From NCBI RefSeq assembly GCF_030717945.1, contig NZ_JAVAIM010000001.1:681131-745130 (forward strand): a DNA stretch of 64,000 bases, written 5' to 3'. The position numbers were made by a program, and so were the translations under genes. The stretch's first letter is position 1. The number at the start of each line of letters is the position of its first letter. Positions 42,601 through 50,952 of the stretch are shown here, in pieces. This DNA comes from Qipengyuania profundimaris. GTDB lineage: Bacteria; Pseudomonadota; Alphaproteobacteria; Sphingomonadales; Sphingomonadaceae. The notes below the pieces were generated by a model, which saw only the letters and a program-made list of their open reading frames with translations, was not told where the DNA came from and ran no database searches.

Positions 42601-42740
42601 CTGGATTTTTCACGCTTTTCCTGACCCCGGTGATCTACCTCGGCATTGCGCGCTTCGGGCAACCGCGCAGCGTCGATTTGGCGAAGCTTCAGAAAGAAAT
42701 AGACGATGTCGACGAAGACATGACGATGGCGCCGGCATGA
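39639..42740 (+). CDS. RND efflux pump inner membrane protein
   Basis: The 1033-residue protein is an HAE1-type RND transporter with 12 membrane segments and two large periplasmic loops. LIVDDAIVVLEN in segment 4 carries the paired Asp of the proton relay, and MLIGLMAKNGILIVEFADQLR in segment 10 carries the matching Lys. It uses proton entry to expel drugs, dyes or lipids. It is the middle gene of the adaptor-pump-channel operon; no local regulator gene is next to it, so its control is unknown. Confidence 0.94.
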   Translation: MADKTDLPMLAVKRPLLVGVLNLLIVIAGLAAFAGIEVRELPNVDRPIVSITASLPGAAPETMDSEVTSVLEDAVARVTGVRQINSSSEENNSRIRAEFNPGVDLDTAASDVREAVSRVTRDLPDRVEQVNIVKADADAQPIMVLAVSSDRYDEAELTQVVENDVIPELLTAEGVASIDQFGTRVLQMRVSVDPARLNRFGLTMSDVAAALERASYDVPVGSFRSEAQELVVRADASATNPDLIREVIIAGTTRVGDVAEVALAPADATNFVRLDGRPIVGLGVVRQANSNTIEISSAIRASVERVGSRYQDLEISVVSDDADFIEISVREVLITLAFTILVVVATMMLFFRAWRATLIPSTTIPVALVGVLAGIWLMGFSINLLTLLALVLATGLIVDDAIVVLENTQRLQNKGLGRRAAAVVGTRQVFFAVIATTAVLVSVFLPISFLPSQAGRLFREFGFVLSVGVLLSSFVALSLVPALAAKFDLRSGDDGSDRINRIGTKLRERYTALLGRCLDHGRIVVGCAVAMAAATGLLYLQLDSELVPDEDRGVIEVDATGPDGVGLDFMDRELDEIETVLQPYLDSGEMQSTFSIVGRYDPNRVRVTAQLADWSERDRSQSAIVEELNEPLREIPGSRTNARGRGTLSFGGGGGSIEVALTGGEYDNIYRSALALSDAIDTGSEILSNPDISYQPTQPQLSVQIDRQRASDLGVDLDDVAQTLRAMIGGDDLVDLNVGDQAVPIFLTSEAVAVTNPSDLRNLYVRTENDSLVPMSSITRIVEQGVAAELDRTEQRRAIEVEANIAEGVPLQEAVDEIERLGAETVADDIDMLLQGEAESLEETSNDVLLTYLFALVIVFLVLVAQFESLTSALVVLFTVPFALAAAILALFLSGVSLNIYSQIGLVMLIGLMAKNGILIVEFADQLRHQGRSVREAAEEAAAIRLRPIGMTLISTVIGAVPLILASGAGAEARQSIGWVIFGGLGIAGFFTLFLTPVIYLGIARFGQPRSVDLAKLQKEIDDVDEDMTMAPA

Positions 42741-44119
42741 AATTTGGGAAAATTGCTTTACCGGCCAGCGCCCTGTGGCTCGCCAGCTGCGCGAGCAACG
42801 ATTTTGTCATTCCCGACACCGCTATTGCCACACCGACGGATTATTCTGCCGATCTGCCGCCTGCGGGACTCGATGAGTTCTGGTGGCGAGCCTTTTCCGA
42901 TCCGGTCCTCGACGACCTGATCTCGCGCGGGCTTGCGGCCAACCTCGATATCGCCGCCGCTGGCGACCGGCTTCGCGCGGCTGAGGCGCTACTGCGTGCC
43001 GAGCGCGCCGACCTTTTTCCAACCCTCGACGGCTCGGCAAATCTGGGTGTCGAAACCGGCGGTGATGGCGCGCGCGTTACGGGAAACGTAGGCCTCATCG
43101 GCAATTTCGATCTCGACTTCTCGGGACGGCTGGGGGCGGAGATTCGTCTTGCCGCTGCGCGCTATGGAGAGGCGGGCTACCTGCAGGCTGACCAGCGCCG
43201 GCTGGTCGCGGCGGCGATCGCTGCGCAGTATGTCGAATATCGCCTGACCGGTGCCCAACTCGCTCTGCTCGAAGAATCGACCGAGCTGCAGCGGCAGACG
43301 CTGCGGATCGTCACTTTGCGGTTCGAAGCGGGCCTGTCGGCAAATCTCGATGTGCGCCGCGCGGCGGCCGATCTCGCGCAGACACAGGCCCGGCTGGGCC
43401 TGATCGAGGTCTCCCGTGCGGAGGCGAAGCATGCGCTTGCCGTGCTGCTCGGCGAAGCGCCGGGGACGTTCGAAATTACGGCGTCGGCAGGCGAGGAAGG
43501 CTCCATACCCGATTATGGCGCCGGTCCGCCAATAGGCGCGCCCGTCAATCTGTTGCGCCGCCGCGGCGATGTGCTTGCCGCTGAGGCCCGGCTGGCGGCT
43601 GCCGCCGCGCAGGTCGGCATCGAGCAGGCCGATCTGCGCCCTTCGCTCGTGGTGCCGGGATCGATCCTGATCGGTGACGGTTCGCTCGACGGTCTGTTCT
43701 CCAGCTTTCTCGCCACGCTCGGCGCTGCACTGGACTTGCCTTTGTTCGATGGCGGGCGGCGACGCGCCGAAGTCGAGGCCGCACGTGCCGAGCTCGACGC
43801 CAGTCTCGCCGAATACCGCCAGGCTTTCCTGCTGGCGCTTGGCGAAGCCGAAAACGCGCTGGTCGCCATTGGCGCCTACCGCCAGCGTGCGGACTCGTTG
43901 GCCGAGGCGATCGAACAGAGTGAAACGGCGCTTGCTCAGTCCAACGCTCTCTATCGAGAGGGGCTGGCCTCTCTCTTCGACGTGCTGGATGCACAACGCC
44001 AACTTATCTCCAGTCGACAGTCCTTGCTCAATACCCAAGCCGATCTGGCAACTTCATTCATAGCGCTGCATTCTGCGGCAGCGAGCCTTGATGGCCGGAA
44101 TAGCCTAGAGCTGCGCTGA
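42737..44119 (+). CDS. Outer membrane efflux lipoprotein, NodT/OprM type
   Basis: The 460-residue protein has the lipobox LASC (Cys18) and two OEP repeats (LDEFWWRAFSDPVLDDLISRGLAANLDIAAAGDRLRAAEALL; the second ends with NALYREGLASLFDVLDAQRQLISSRQSLL). It forms the TolC-like exit channel of the RND system. Its start overlaps the pump stop (ATGA). No terminator is seen in the 270 bases after it (44120-44389), where I find no gene. Confidence 0.92.
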   Translation: MKFGKIALPASALWLASCASNDFVIPDTAIATPTDYSADLPPAGLDEFWWRAFSDPVLDDLISRGLAANLDIAAAGDRLRAAEALLRAERADLFPTLDGSANLGVETGGDGARVTGNVGLIGNFDLDFSGRLGAEIRLAAARYGEAGYLQADQRRLVAAAIAAQYVEYRLTGAQLALLEESTELQRQTLRIVTLRFEAGLSANLDVRRAAADLAQTQARLGLIEVSRAEAKHALAVLLGEAPGTFEITASAGEEGSIPDYGAGPPIGAPVNLLRRRGDVLAAEARLAAAAAQVGIEQADLRPSLVVPGSILIGDGSLDGLFSSFLATLGAALDLPLFDGGRRRAEVEAARAELDASLAEYRQAFLLALGEAENALVAIGAYRQRADSLAEAIEQSETALAQSNALYREGLASLFDVLDAQRQLISSRQSLLNTQADLATSFIALHSAAASLDGRNSLELR

Positions 44120-44389
44120 ATCGGAGCTTTCCCGCCTGGCCGATGCTTACCAATGGCAATTTAGGCGTGTCAGAACCCGAAGGAAGGATCGGTTCGTCAG
44201 GACGACCTGCTCCGACAGCGGGGATTGGTTCGCGCTCACCGACACACTAACCGATGTGAGTTCCGGGCCCGCTCATCCGGCTATCCGTTTCCTAGCTATG
44301 CGACCGTCAAAGCTTCAACGCGCTGACAAACGTTGAGGCATGACTGAGCGATTGCCCAAACTTTCATTCTCCGGCCCTTGCGTGAAACC

Positions 44390-44623
44390 ATGTTTACTCA
44401 GCTCGACTCTCCTCTGCCAGTGACGGTCCTTGAAAAAGGCAACGGCCTTGCGTTTGCCGTCATCGACTATGGACTGGAGCATAACCTTATCTGGGTTACC
44501 GCGCTCGACAGTTCGGGCGAAATCTGGTGCGCTCCAAACCCCAGGGTCCGGATGCAGGCCAATTGGACGGCTGGCCGGCAGAAAGACGCAACCTTCGATA
44601 CGCCGGAAACGGGGCCGGCATGA
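44390..44623 (+). CDS. Small unknown protein leading the YcgG-DUF1989 operon
   Basis: The 77-residue protein (VTVLEKGNGLAFAVIDYGLEHNLIWVTALDSSGEIWCAPNPRVRMQ) is a mostly beta sequence with no signal peptide or membrane segment; I do not recognise the family. Its stop overlaps the start of the YqcI/YcgG gene (ATGA), so it is translated with it. The upstream 270 bases likely hold the operon promoter, but no clear box is seen. Confidence 0.65.
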   Translation: MFTQLDSPLPVTVLEKGNGLAFAVIDYGLEHNLIWVTALDSSGEIWCAPNPRVRMQANWTAGRQKDATFDTPETGPA

Positions 44624-45321
44624 AACCGGGAATGCTCGGTGTAGAAGACCGGCTGGCTACCCGCCTTGCCGACGAGTTTCGTGAGCATATCCGGCGCGCG
44701 GCGTTTCCTTGCGTCGGTGCAAAGTCGGCGCTTGCGAAGAATTCGCTGGAGATTGTGATCGCGTTCGACATGTGCAGCGGATGGGACGATCTGCGCATTC
44801 ACGACAAGCTGATCGATTGGGCGGAGACGTACCGCGACGATCCTGAAGGTCTCAGGAGCATCGCGGTTATCTTCGCGCAACCCGTGCGCCTAGACGAAAA
44901 TGATTTCGAGCGGCTCTTGTGGGAAAGGCTGCAATCTTTCGCGGATAAGGACAACTGGCTCGGCCAACCTTACGACCCGGGGGTCAGCCCCGATCCGGGC
45001 GACCCGCATTTCTCGTTGAGTTTCGGAGGCCAGGCCTATTTCGTGGTTGGCCTGCATCCCGCAGCATCACGGCCGGCTAGGCGCTTTTCGCACCCCGCCA
45101 TGGTGTTCAACCTGCATGATCAATTCGAAAGACTGCGCGCCGAAGGAAAATACGAGCGGATGCGCGCATCCATTCTCGAGCGCGATCGCCAACTGGCTGG
45201 GGACGTAAATCCCATGCTTGCCCGGCACGGCGAAAGCAGCGAGGCGCGCCAGTATAGCGGTCGCAGGGTGGATGACGACTGGGAGTGCCCGTTCCGGGAC
45301 CCAAGATCGGAGAGAAAATGA
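44620..45321 (+). CDS. YqcI/YcgG family heme enzyme, GntA-like
   Basis: The 233-residue protein has the YqcI/YcgG signature blocks AAFPCVGAKSALAKNSLEIVIAFDMCSGWDD, HPAMVFNLHDQFERLR and the C-terminal ARHGESSEARQYSGR followed by WECPF. The best-known member, GntA, is a heme-dependent N-hydroxylase in guanitoxin synthesis; other members are uncharacterised. It probably hydroxylates an amine or guanidine group here, but the substrate is unknown. It is coupled on both sides by ATGA overlaps to the small gene before and the DUF1989 gene after it. Confidence 0.8.
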   Translation: MKPGMLGVEDRLATRLADEFREHIRRAAFPCVGAKSALAKNSLEIVIAFDMCSGWDDLRIHDKLIDWAETYRDDPEGLRSIAVIFAQPVRLDENDFERLLWERLQSFADKDNWLGQPYDPGVSPDPGDPHFSLSFGGQAYFVVGLHPAASRPARRFSHPAMVFNLHDQFERLRAEGKYERMRASILERDRQLAGDVNPMLARHGESSEARQYSGRRVDDDWECPFRDPRSERK

Positions 45322-45905
45322 AACGCATCGAACCGCGAAGCGGAGTTGCCTTTACCATGGAGCGAGGCTCGATCCTGACCGTTTGCGATCCGGATGGTCA
45401 GCAGGTGTCCGACCTTGTCGCCTACAATGCGATGGATGCAAAAGAGGTTATCTCGAACGGGCGGACCTTCGATTATGAGGAGACCATCCAAATCGGGCGG
45501 GGTAACCGATTGTGGTCGAACCGGTCCAATCCGATGCTGACGATCACAGCTGATACCGCGCACCGCCATGACTTCCTCCTGACACCATGCTCCGAACAAA
45601 CCTTCCGGCATTTCTACCCGGACAAGCCGGTTCACCGTGGATGTTTCGGAAACCTTGCCGAAGCGCTGGAGCCCTTCGGCATCATGCCGGATTCCATACC
45701 GACGGCATTCAACATTTTCATGAATGTCCCCGTCGATGGCGAGAGCGGATTGCTAGCCGTCAAACCCCCAACCTCAAGGGCCGGCGACAAGATCGAGTTC
45801 CGGGCCGAAATGGACCTGATCATTGGGCTGACTGCTTGTTCGGCCTATGATTCCAATGGCGGAACTTTCAAGCCTATCGACTACTCGGTAACCTCCGGTG
45901 CCTGA
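45318..45905 (+). CDS. DUF1989 (urea carboxylase-associated) family protein
   Basis: The 195-residue protein has the DUF1989 blocks LTVCDPDGQQVSDLVAYN, GRTFDYEETIQIGRGNRLWSNRSNPML and GDKIEFRAEMDLIIGLTACSAYDSNGG. Related proteins are the carboxyguanidine deiminase subunits CgdA and CgdB, which act on carboxylated guanidine. The full guanidine carboxylase is absent here, so this member may serve the neighbouring N-oxygenase. The ATG at 45318 overlaps the YcgG stop. Confidence 0.85.
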   Translation: MKRIEPRSGVAFTMERGSILTVCDPDGQQVSDLVAYNAMDAKEVISNGRTFDYEETIQIGRGNRLWSNRSNPMLTITADTAHRHDFLLTPCSEQTFRHFYPDKPVHRGCFGNLAEALEPFGIMPDSIPTAFNIFMNVPVDGESGLLAVKPPTSRAGDKIEFRAEMDLIIGLTACSAYDSNGGTFKPIDYSVTSGA

Positions 45906-46443
45906 GAGCCTCAATCTCTGGTCGAACTGGCAGCGGGTAATTGAAATTTCGGCCAATTCGCTCCTGTTCTATATTCTGATCATCGCCATGGTCCGGATAG
46001 TCGGCAAGCGGACAACGAGTGAGTTCAACAATTTCGACTGGATCATCAATGTCGCCGTTGGCAGCCTTGCTGCGAGCGGAATTCTGCTACGCAACGTAAC
46101 CACCGTCGATGCTATAGCGGCGATCTTGGTTCTCGCAGCCTGTCAATTCTTCACTACGAAGATGGTTCTACGCAGCAAAAAGGTCGCTGATCTTGTCAAA
46201 GCGGAGCCTACCCTGCTGACCCACAAGGGAGATTGCCTACGGGATGCGATGAAACGTACGCGGATTTCGGAGGAGGAGATCAAAACGGCTTTGAGAGCGG
46301 CCGGAATTACCGCGAATTCCGATGCCAACTGGGTTGTCTTGGAAACGAACGGCACGATGTCCGTGATACCGCGCCAAGACGTACATTGGCGCGATGCCGA
46401 TGCCCTGTCAGACGTCAATTGCCCCGCCGAGCTGGAAAGCTAG
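45898..46443 (+). CDS. DUF421 family membrane protein (YetF-like)
   Basis: The 181-residue protein has three N-terminal membrane segments (LLFYILIIAMVRIVG, INVAVGSLAASGILL, AAILVLAACQFFTT). A cytoplasmic DUF421 tail follows (PTLLTHKGDCLRDAMKRTRISEEEIKTALRAAGI). The GTG start at 45898 overlaps the DUF1989 stop by 8 bases, so it is the last gene of the operon. It overlaps the convergent Crp gene by 4 bases. Function of DUF421 proteins is unknown. Confidence 0.85.
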   Translation: MPESLNLWSNWQRVIEISANSLLFYILIIAMVRIVGKRTTSEFNNFDWIINVAVGSLAASGILLRNVTTVDAIAAILVLAACQFFTTKMVLRSKKVADLVKAEPTLLTHKGDCLRDAMKRTRISEEEIKTALRAAGITANSDANWVVLETNGTMSVIPRQDVHWRDADALSDVNCPAELES

Positions 46444-47213
46444 TCCCAGTCTTCTTTCACCTTCAGCGGACCGTCGCCGTATAGGTAATCCGGATCGAAC
46501 TGCGCGTAGTCCTTCAGTGAAGCCCAGTCGTTCGTGTATAGATCGCCCCTGCGTATCTCGGCGATACCCAGCTCGCGTAATTTGCCGACAGCACGGTTGG
46601 CATGGATCGCGCTGACGCCGCACATATCCGCCATGTCGAATTGCGTGAATGGCGTGCGCAAAGCACGCGTCACGCCGCGGCCGATGAGATCCAATCGAGT
46701 GTGTAGTTCGGAATAGAGATGCGCAATGCGCCGCGGGGCATCCAGTTGCTCCAGCGTCTGGATCCATTTGCGATGAATTGCAGCGTCGAGCAGCGTGGCA
46801 AACCACATAGCGCGGGCCACGCCCGGTCGATCGCGCATGACGTTCCGCAGCGTCTCATGACTGACGCAGCCCACTTTCACGCGACCGGCAGCGTCAATAT
46901 TGTGGTCGAGCCGCTTCAGCGCGAAGCCGTGGAGATCGACAAAATCGCCCGGTACATGAACTCCGGTGATAAAGCGCTTGTCCGCGGTCTCGATCGTGCG
47001 AAAAATATAACCTTCGACAAGAATCGTGCTGCGATCGGTCTTGACCCCACGCTCAAGCAGGCGCGCCCCGTCCTCGTGCTCTTCCACGTTTTCGACAAGT
47101 TCTTCGATATAGGTCAAATCATCGAGGCTGAGGTTTCGCCGAAGTCTGCCAGCCAAAAAATCGCCGGTAAGAGGGAAACGACCGAGCCCGATGTCTCCAG
47201 TCTTTACGTCCAT
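46440..47213 (-). CDS. Crp/Fnr family regulator, copy 1
   Basis: The 257-residue protein has an N-terminal effector-type domain (GARLLERGVKTDRSTILVEGYIFRTI ... VHVPGDFVDLHGFALKRLDHNIDA) and a C-terminal winged helix (TPFTQFDMADMCGVSAIHANRAVGKLRELGIAEI). It is clearly a paralogue of the regulator at 48089 (both have GDFVDLH, FALKRLDHNID, ATLLDAA/STLLDAA and PDYLYG). No iron-sulfur Cys set is present. Its end converges with the DUF421 gene by 4 bases. Target genes are unknown. Confidence 0.88.
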   Translation of the reverse strand: MDVKTGDIGLGRFPLTGDFLAGRLRRNLSLDDLTYIEELVENVEEHEDGARLLERGVKTDRSTILVEGYIFRTIETADKRFITGVHVPGDFVDLHGFALKRLDHNIDAAGRVKVGCVSHETLRNVMRDRPGVARAMWFATLLDAAIHRKWIQTLEQLDAPRRIAHLYSELHTRLDLIGRGVTRALRTPFTQFDMADMCGVSAIHANRAVGKLRELGIAEIRRGDLYTNDWASLKDYAQFDPDYLYGDGPLKVKEDWD

Positions 47214-47276
47214 GTCGCGCTATTAAGCAAAGCGGCCAAAATGCGTCTATTGACGGATGTTAGCTTTCTGTTCTTT

Positions 47277-48092
47277 TCATTCGCTCGCACCGATTTTCTT
47301 CGTCGCCGAAGGATTCCCAGCCGCCTCGACCGCCTCGCGTACATCGCGCAGCGGATGTCGGCAGAGTGACGGGAGGACATCGGTTTGCCCACCGGGCCTG
47401 TACCCCCATCGTTCCATTCGCGAGACGAGATCGGGATCGAGGACTTTGGGCACGCTGTAGCGGCGATTTCCATCGATCACGGCGAGATCCGCGACATGTT
47501 CGGGAAGCGACAGGAAGGCGAGTGCGGATCGATAAACCGAAGTCGCATCTGCAACCAGATCCTCATAGCGCACCACGAGGGTAGAATGCAGAAAGGGGAG
47601 GTCGGCGGCCATCCGGTCGTATGCATCCAGCGCATATCGTACGAGATCTTGCGGATCTCGATCGTCCCACTTGGCCAGCGCAGCGGCCATTACCTGCGGG
47701 TGGCGCAGAATGACAATGAACTGTGCGGTTGGGAAAAGCTGCTGGTATAGCCGCATCCGGGTCAGGTTTACCGGTGATTTCTCGATCCACCATGCCTTCT
47801 CCTCCGCAAACCAGGGCGACCAGTCCGCGAGTAGGCGCGTCTTTGTTTCCAACGTGTTGTAGGGTGAGTGCTCGGTGTGATGCTCGTGCGGATTGGTTGC
47901 GAAGTATCCTGGTCGACCATCGAGTGCCGTGTGCGGTATTGCACCTTGCAGATAACATCCTTCGTTTTCGGGAACGGGCGAGTCTATAATGGAAGACACT
48001 TGTGGATGGGTTCCGATCATCCGCGCGAGCAGACTTGTGCCCGTTCTGTGAAGTCCGGCCACGAAGACAAACCTGTTGCTGCGCGGATTCAC
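47277..48092 (-). CDS. Sulfotransferase family protein
   Basis: The 271-residue protein has the PAPS-binding 5'-PSB loop FVAGLHRTGTSLLARMIG near its start and the 3'-PB-type motif FIVILRHPQVMAAALAKW. This marks it as a bacterial sulfotransferase moving a sulfuryl group from PAPS to a hydroxyl or amine acceptor. The acceptor is unknown. The start is a GTG at 48092 overlapping the stop of the Crp gene (GTGA). The cysNC and cysD genes at 61469 supply PAPS. Confidence 0.85.
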   Translation of the reverse strand: MNPRSNRFVFVAGLHRTGTSLLARMIGTHPQVSSIIDSPVPENEGCYLQGAIPHTALDGRPGYFATNPHEHHTEHSPYNTLETKTRLLADWSPWFAEEKAWWIEKSPVNLTRMRLYQQLFPTAQFIVILRHPQVMAAALAKWDDRDPQDLVRYALDAYDRMAADLPFLHSTLVVRYEDLVADATSVYRSALAFLSLPEHVADLAVIDGNRRYSVPKVLDPDLVSRMERWGYRPGGQTDVLPSLCRHPLRDVREAVEAAGNPSATKKIGASE

Positions 48093-48850
48093 CCGACTTC
48101 CCGCAGGGACAGCTCACCCTCTCCGTAAAGATAATCGGGCGTGAAACCGGAATAGTTTTCCAGTTTTTCGCGATCGGCAATACGCACCTCACCGCGCTTG
48201 AAATCGGCCAATCCCTGTTTGCGCAGTTCGGCTAGCGCACGATTGGTATGGATTGGCGTGGCGCCGCACATATCGGCAATGTCGGATTGCGTGAGAGGGG
48301 TGTTGAATCCGTCCGGATAGCCGAGGCCGACCATTTCGAGGCGGCGCCAGATTTCGGCGAAGATATGTCCGATGCGCTTGGGGGCCGTCAGCTGTTCAAG
48401 CTTCATTATCCACTCACGATGCATGGCCGCATCGAGCAGGGTCGAAAACCACAAAAGGCGGGCAAGGTGCGGCTTCTCCTGCATGACCTGTGCAATCGCC
48501 GTATGCGGAACCTGCGCGACCCTCACGGGTCCGATGCAGTCGATATTATGATCCAGCCGTTTCAGTGCAAAGCAGTGCAAATCCACAAAGTCGCCCGGTA
48601 CGTGGAAACTCACTCCGTAGCGGCGATCTTCGCTCTCCAATGTGCGGAGCATGAATCCTTCCACAAGCATCGTCGAACATTCGCAGACATCACCCCGCGC
48701 CACGAGGCGATGGCCATTCTCGAAGGTCTGAACATTTGCGGCCAGAGCTTCGAGTTCGGCCTTCTCCGTCTCGCTCATGTCGTGTCGCAGACGTCCTGCC
48801 AGGAAATGGCCGGTCTTCGGGTATCGTTCGAGTTCGCTTCCGGACTTCAT
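48089..48850 (-). CDS. Crp/Fnr family regulator, copy 2
   Basis: The 253-residue paralogue of the 46440 gene has HRLVARGDVCECSTMLVEGFMLRTL, VSFHVPGDFVDLHCFALKRLDHNID and a winged helix (TPLTQSDIADMCGATPIHTNRALAELRKQGLADF). It overlaps the sulfotransferase start and is divergent from the GT4 gene across 132 bases, so it may control both. The Cys residues are not in an Fnr cluster pattern. Confidence 0.88.
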   Translation of the reverse strand: MKSGSELERYPKTGHFLAGRLRHDMSETEKAELEALAANVQTFENGHRLVARGDVCECSTMLVEGFMLRTLESEDRRYGVSFHVPGDFVDLHCFALKRLDHNIDCIGPVRVAQVPHTAIAQVMQEKPHLARLLWFSTLLDAAMHREWIMKLEQLTAPKRIGHIFAEIWRRLEMVGLGYPDGFNTPLTQSDIADMCGATPIHTNRALAELRKQGLADFKRGEVRIADREKLENYSGFTPDYLYGEGELSLREVG

Positions 48851-48982
48851 CGAATCTCCTGTCGAATGTACCGAACCACTCTCCAGCCTTTTCGGCCGAC
48901 GGCTGCACGAATGTTAGCTTTGCCGCCAGACCGGCAGCAAGTCGGTTTTGGTATACATGCCGAAATTGACTGGAGCCCGGCC

Positions 48983-50104
48983 GTGAAGATTGCCGTTCTC
49001 GCACATATTCGCCACGCGATTGCCGAACCGTTCAGTGGTGGAATGGAAGCGCATTGCGACATGCTTTGCCGCGGCCTGCGCGCTGCAGGTCACGAAGTCG
49101 ACCTTTTTGCCGCCGAAGGTTCGGACGATCCATGCCTAGTCCCTATTTGCGATGCACCATATGACGAAGTCTTGCCGTGGAGCACTTATCGCGGAACGCG
49201 CGAACTCGCCGCCTATCAGCGCCACGCTTTCGAGCGGGTGTTGATGCAGGTCGGTGCTGGTGGATACGATGTGATCCACAACAATTCGCTGTTCCCGGAA
49301 ATTATCGAATGGTGCGCTCACGCCGGGGTCCCCTGTGTCACCTCTCAGCATGTTCCACCGTTCGGCACCATGTTCGATGCTGTCCTTGCTGGCTCAGCCT
49401 TTCCCAATATCGGGGCGACCGTGACATCGCGCGACCAACATACCCTATGGTCCCGGAAAGGCTGCGAGGCGCTTGAAGTCGTGTACAATGGGATCGACAC
49501 CGAACTCTGGAGGCCGAGCGAAACCATCGGCGACTATTTCACTTGGGTCGGACGGATCGTTCCCAACAAGGGGCTTGCCCAAGCAGTCCAGGCAGCCAGA
49601 AAGGCTGGTGTACGTTTGAAGATTTTCGGGCCGGTGGAAGATGCCGGATACTTTGCAGCCGAAGTCGAGCCCTATTTGGTCGACGGCATCGAATTTCACG
49701 GCCACCGTTCAGGGGGGGTATTGCGCGATGAGGTTGCAGGTGCGCGCGGCGCGATAGTTACGCCCTTATGGGATGAACCATTCGGCCTGGTCGCTGCCGA
49801 AGCCTTGTCCTGCGGAACGCCCGTGGTCGGTTTCGATCGAGGGGCGCTGGCCGAAGTGCTTGGGGATTGCGGTCATCTGGTGCCTGGAGGCGACATCGAA
49901 GCATTGACGCGTGCGATCGAAGGGATCGACACCATCGACCGTAGCGCCTGCCGCCAGCGCGCCCAAGAGCAGCTTTCGATTCAGGCGATGATAGCTGGCT
50001 ACGAGCGTTCCTACGCCACGGTAATTGCGGGAGCCCGGTTGGCCTCGCTACCGCGCCTTGCCTGGTCTTCCAACGCATCGAGCACCAGCGCGCTGCTCGC
50101 ATAG
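48983..50104 (+). CDS. GT4-type glycosyltransferase
   Basis: The 373-residue protein has a GT-B fold: an N-terminal domain with GGMEAHCDMLCRGLRAAGHEVDLFA and a nucleotide-sugar domain with YFTWVGRIVPNKGLAQAVQAA and DEPFGLVAAEALSCGTPVVGFDRGAL, typical of GT4. Donor and acceptor are unknown. The start is a GTG at 48983 with TGGAG about 8 bases before; the upstream part of the open frame belongs to the antisense Crp gene. Its 3' end overlaps the convergent GT2 gene by 94 bases. Confidence 0.85.
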   Translation: MKIAVLAHIRHAIAEPFSGGMEAHCDMLCRGLRAAGHEVDLFAAEGSDDPCLVPICDAPYDEVLPWSTYRGTRELAAYQRHAFERVLMQVGAGGYDVIHNNSLFPEIIEWCAHAGVPCVTSQHVPPFGTMFDAVLAGSAFPNIGATVTSRDQHTLWSRKGCEALEVVYNGIDTELWRPSETIGDYFTWVGRIVPNKGLAQAVQAARKAGVRLKIFGPVEDAGYFAAEVEPYLVDGIEFHGHRSGGVLRDEVAGARGAIVTPLWDEPFGLVAAEALSCGTPVVGFDRGALAEVLGDCGHLVPGGDIEALTRAIEGIDTIDRSACRQRAQEQLSIQAMIAGYERSYATVIAGARLASLPRLAWSSNASSTSALLA

Positions 50105-50952
50105 GGCTGGTGTTCCTGCTGCCGGGTCAGCGCAAGGTCGGCCTCTTCCGGTTCCTTCAGCTTGGTCCAGCCCCCCCGACCGTCGGGTTCGATCAGACCC
50201 ATCAGGCGGAACGCGCGCAGCCAATGCTGCATCGTCGGCTCGCCCCATTTTTCAGCGAAAATCTGTGCGTTCTGTAAGACGCTGTCGAGGTGGTGAACCG
50301 GCGGCATGTGATGTTTGTGATATTGGTGATAGGCCTTGGCGCCGCGGGCCCACCACAAGGGCACGTCTTTCGACACCAGCGTACGACCGAAATCGGTATC
50401 TTCGCCGCCATAGCCGACATAGCGCGGATCGAACCCACCGATATCTTCGAAGGTGGTGGCGGGCAGGGCGAAATTGAGCGACCAGAAGCAACGGTAATCG
50501 CCGCACTGGCCGACCATTCCGCGCGGTGGTCCGGCGCGCTCGGAATGTTTTACCGCCAGCATTTCGAACCGTCGGTAATCGATGCCATGCTCGGTCGCGC
50601 CTTGCGGCAGGTATCCGACCTCACCCATCAACACTCCATCGTTGAAGGCCGAAGCGGCGCAGTAGTCCTCGATAAGCCGAGGTGACGGAATGCAATCCAC
50701 GTCGAGAAAGACGAGCAGGTCTCCGCAGGCCCTTGCCGCAGCGGCATTTCGCGCTTCGGCGAGGCATATGCCACTTTTCCCGAGCACGACCTGGCGCACG
50801 GGAAATCCGGATGCCGGAAGCTCGTATCGTGTCTCTTGCATGACGGCGATGACCAGTTCCCCCGGTGGGCGGGTGGAATGATTGAGGCCCTTTACCAGAT
50901 TGGCCAAATGCGTCTCACGGCCATGCGCCAAGGTGCAAACAGAAATGGTCAC
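50011..50952 (-). CDS. GT2-type glycosyltransferase
   Basis: The 313-residue protein has the GT-A start TISVCTLAHGRETHLANLVKGL, the donor-binding DxD region LLVFLDVDCIPSP, and GGFDPRYVGYGGEDTDFGRTL, where the last Glu-Asp pair is the GT2 catalytic block. This fits galactosyltransferase-like GT2/GT7 enzymes. The GTG start at 50952 overlaps the upstream gene's stop (GTGA). The last ~31 codons run antisense through the GT4 gene end. Confidence 0.82.
   Translation of the reverse strand: MTISVCTLAHGRETHLANLVKGLNHSTRPPGELVIAVMQETRYELPASGFPVRQVVLGKSGICLAEARNAAAARACGDLLVFLDVDCIPSPRLIEDYCAASAFNDGVLMGEVGYLPQGATEHGIDYRRFEMLAVKHSERAGPPRGMVGQCGDYRCFWSLNFALPATTFEDIGGFDPRYVGYGGEDTDFGRTLVSKDVPLWWARGAKAYHQYHKHHMPPVHHLDSVLQNAQIFAEKWGEPTMQHWLRAFRLMGLIEPDGRGGWTKLKEPEEADLALTRQQEHQPYASSALVLDALEDQARRGSEANRAPAITVA

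Noticed and set aside
48248-48982. Upstream 245-codon extension of the GT4 open frame
   Set aside because: It runs antisense through the Crp/Fnr gene; the GT4 fold begins at the GTG at 48983 with a ribosome binding site.
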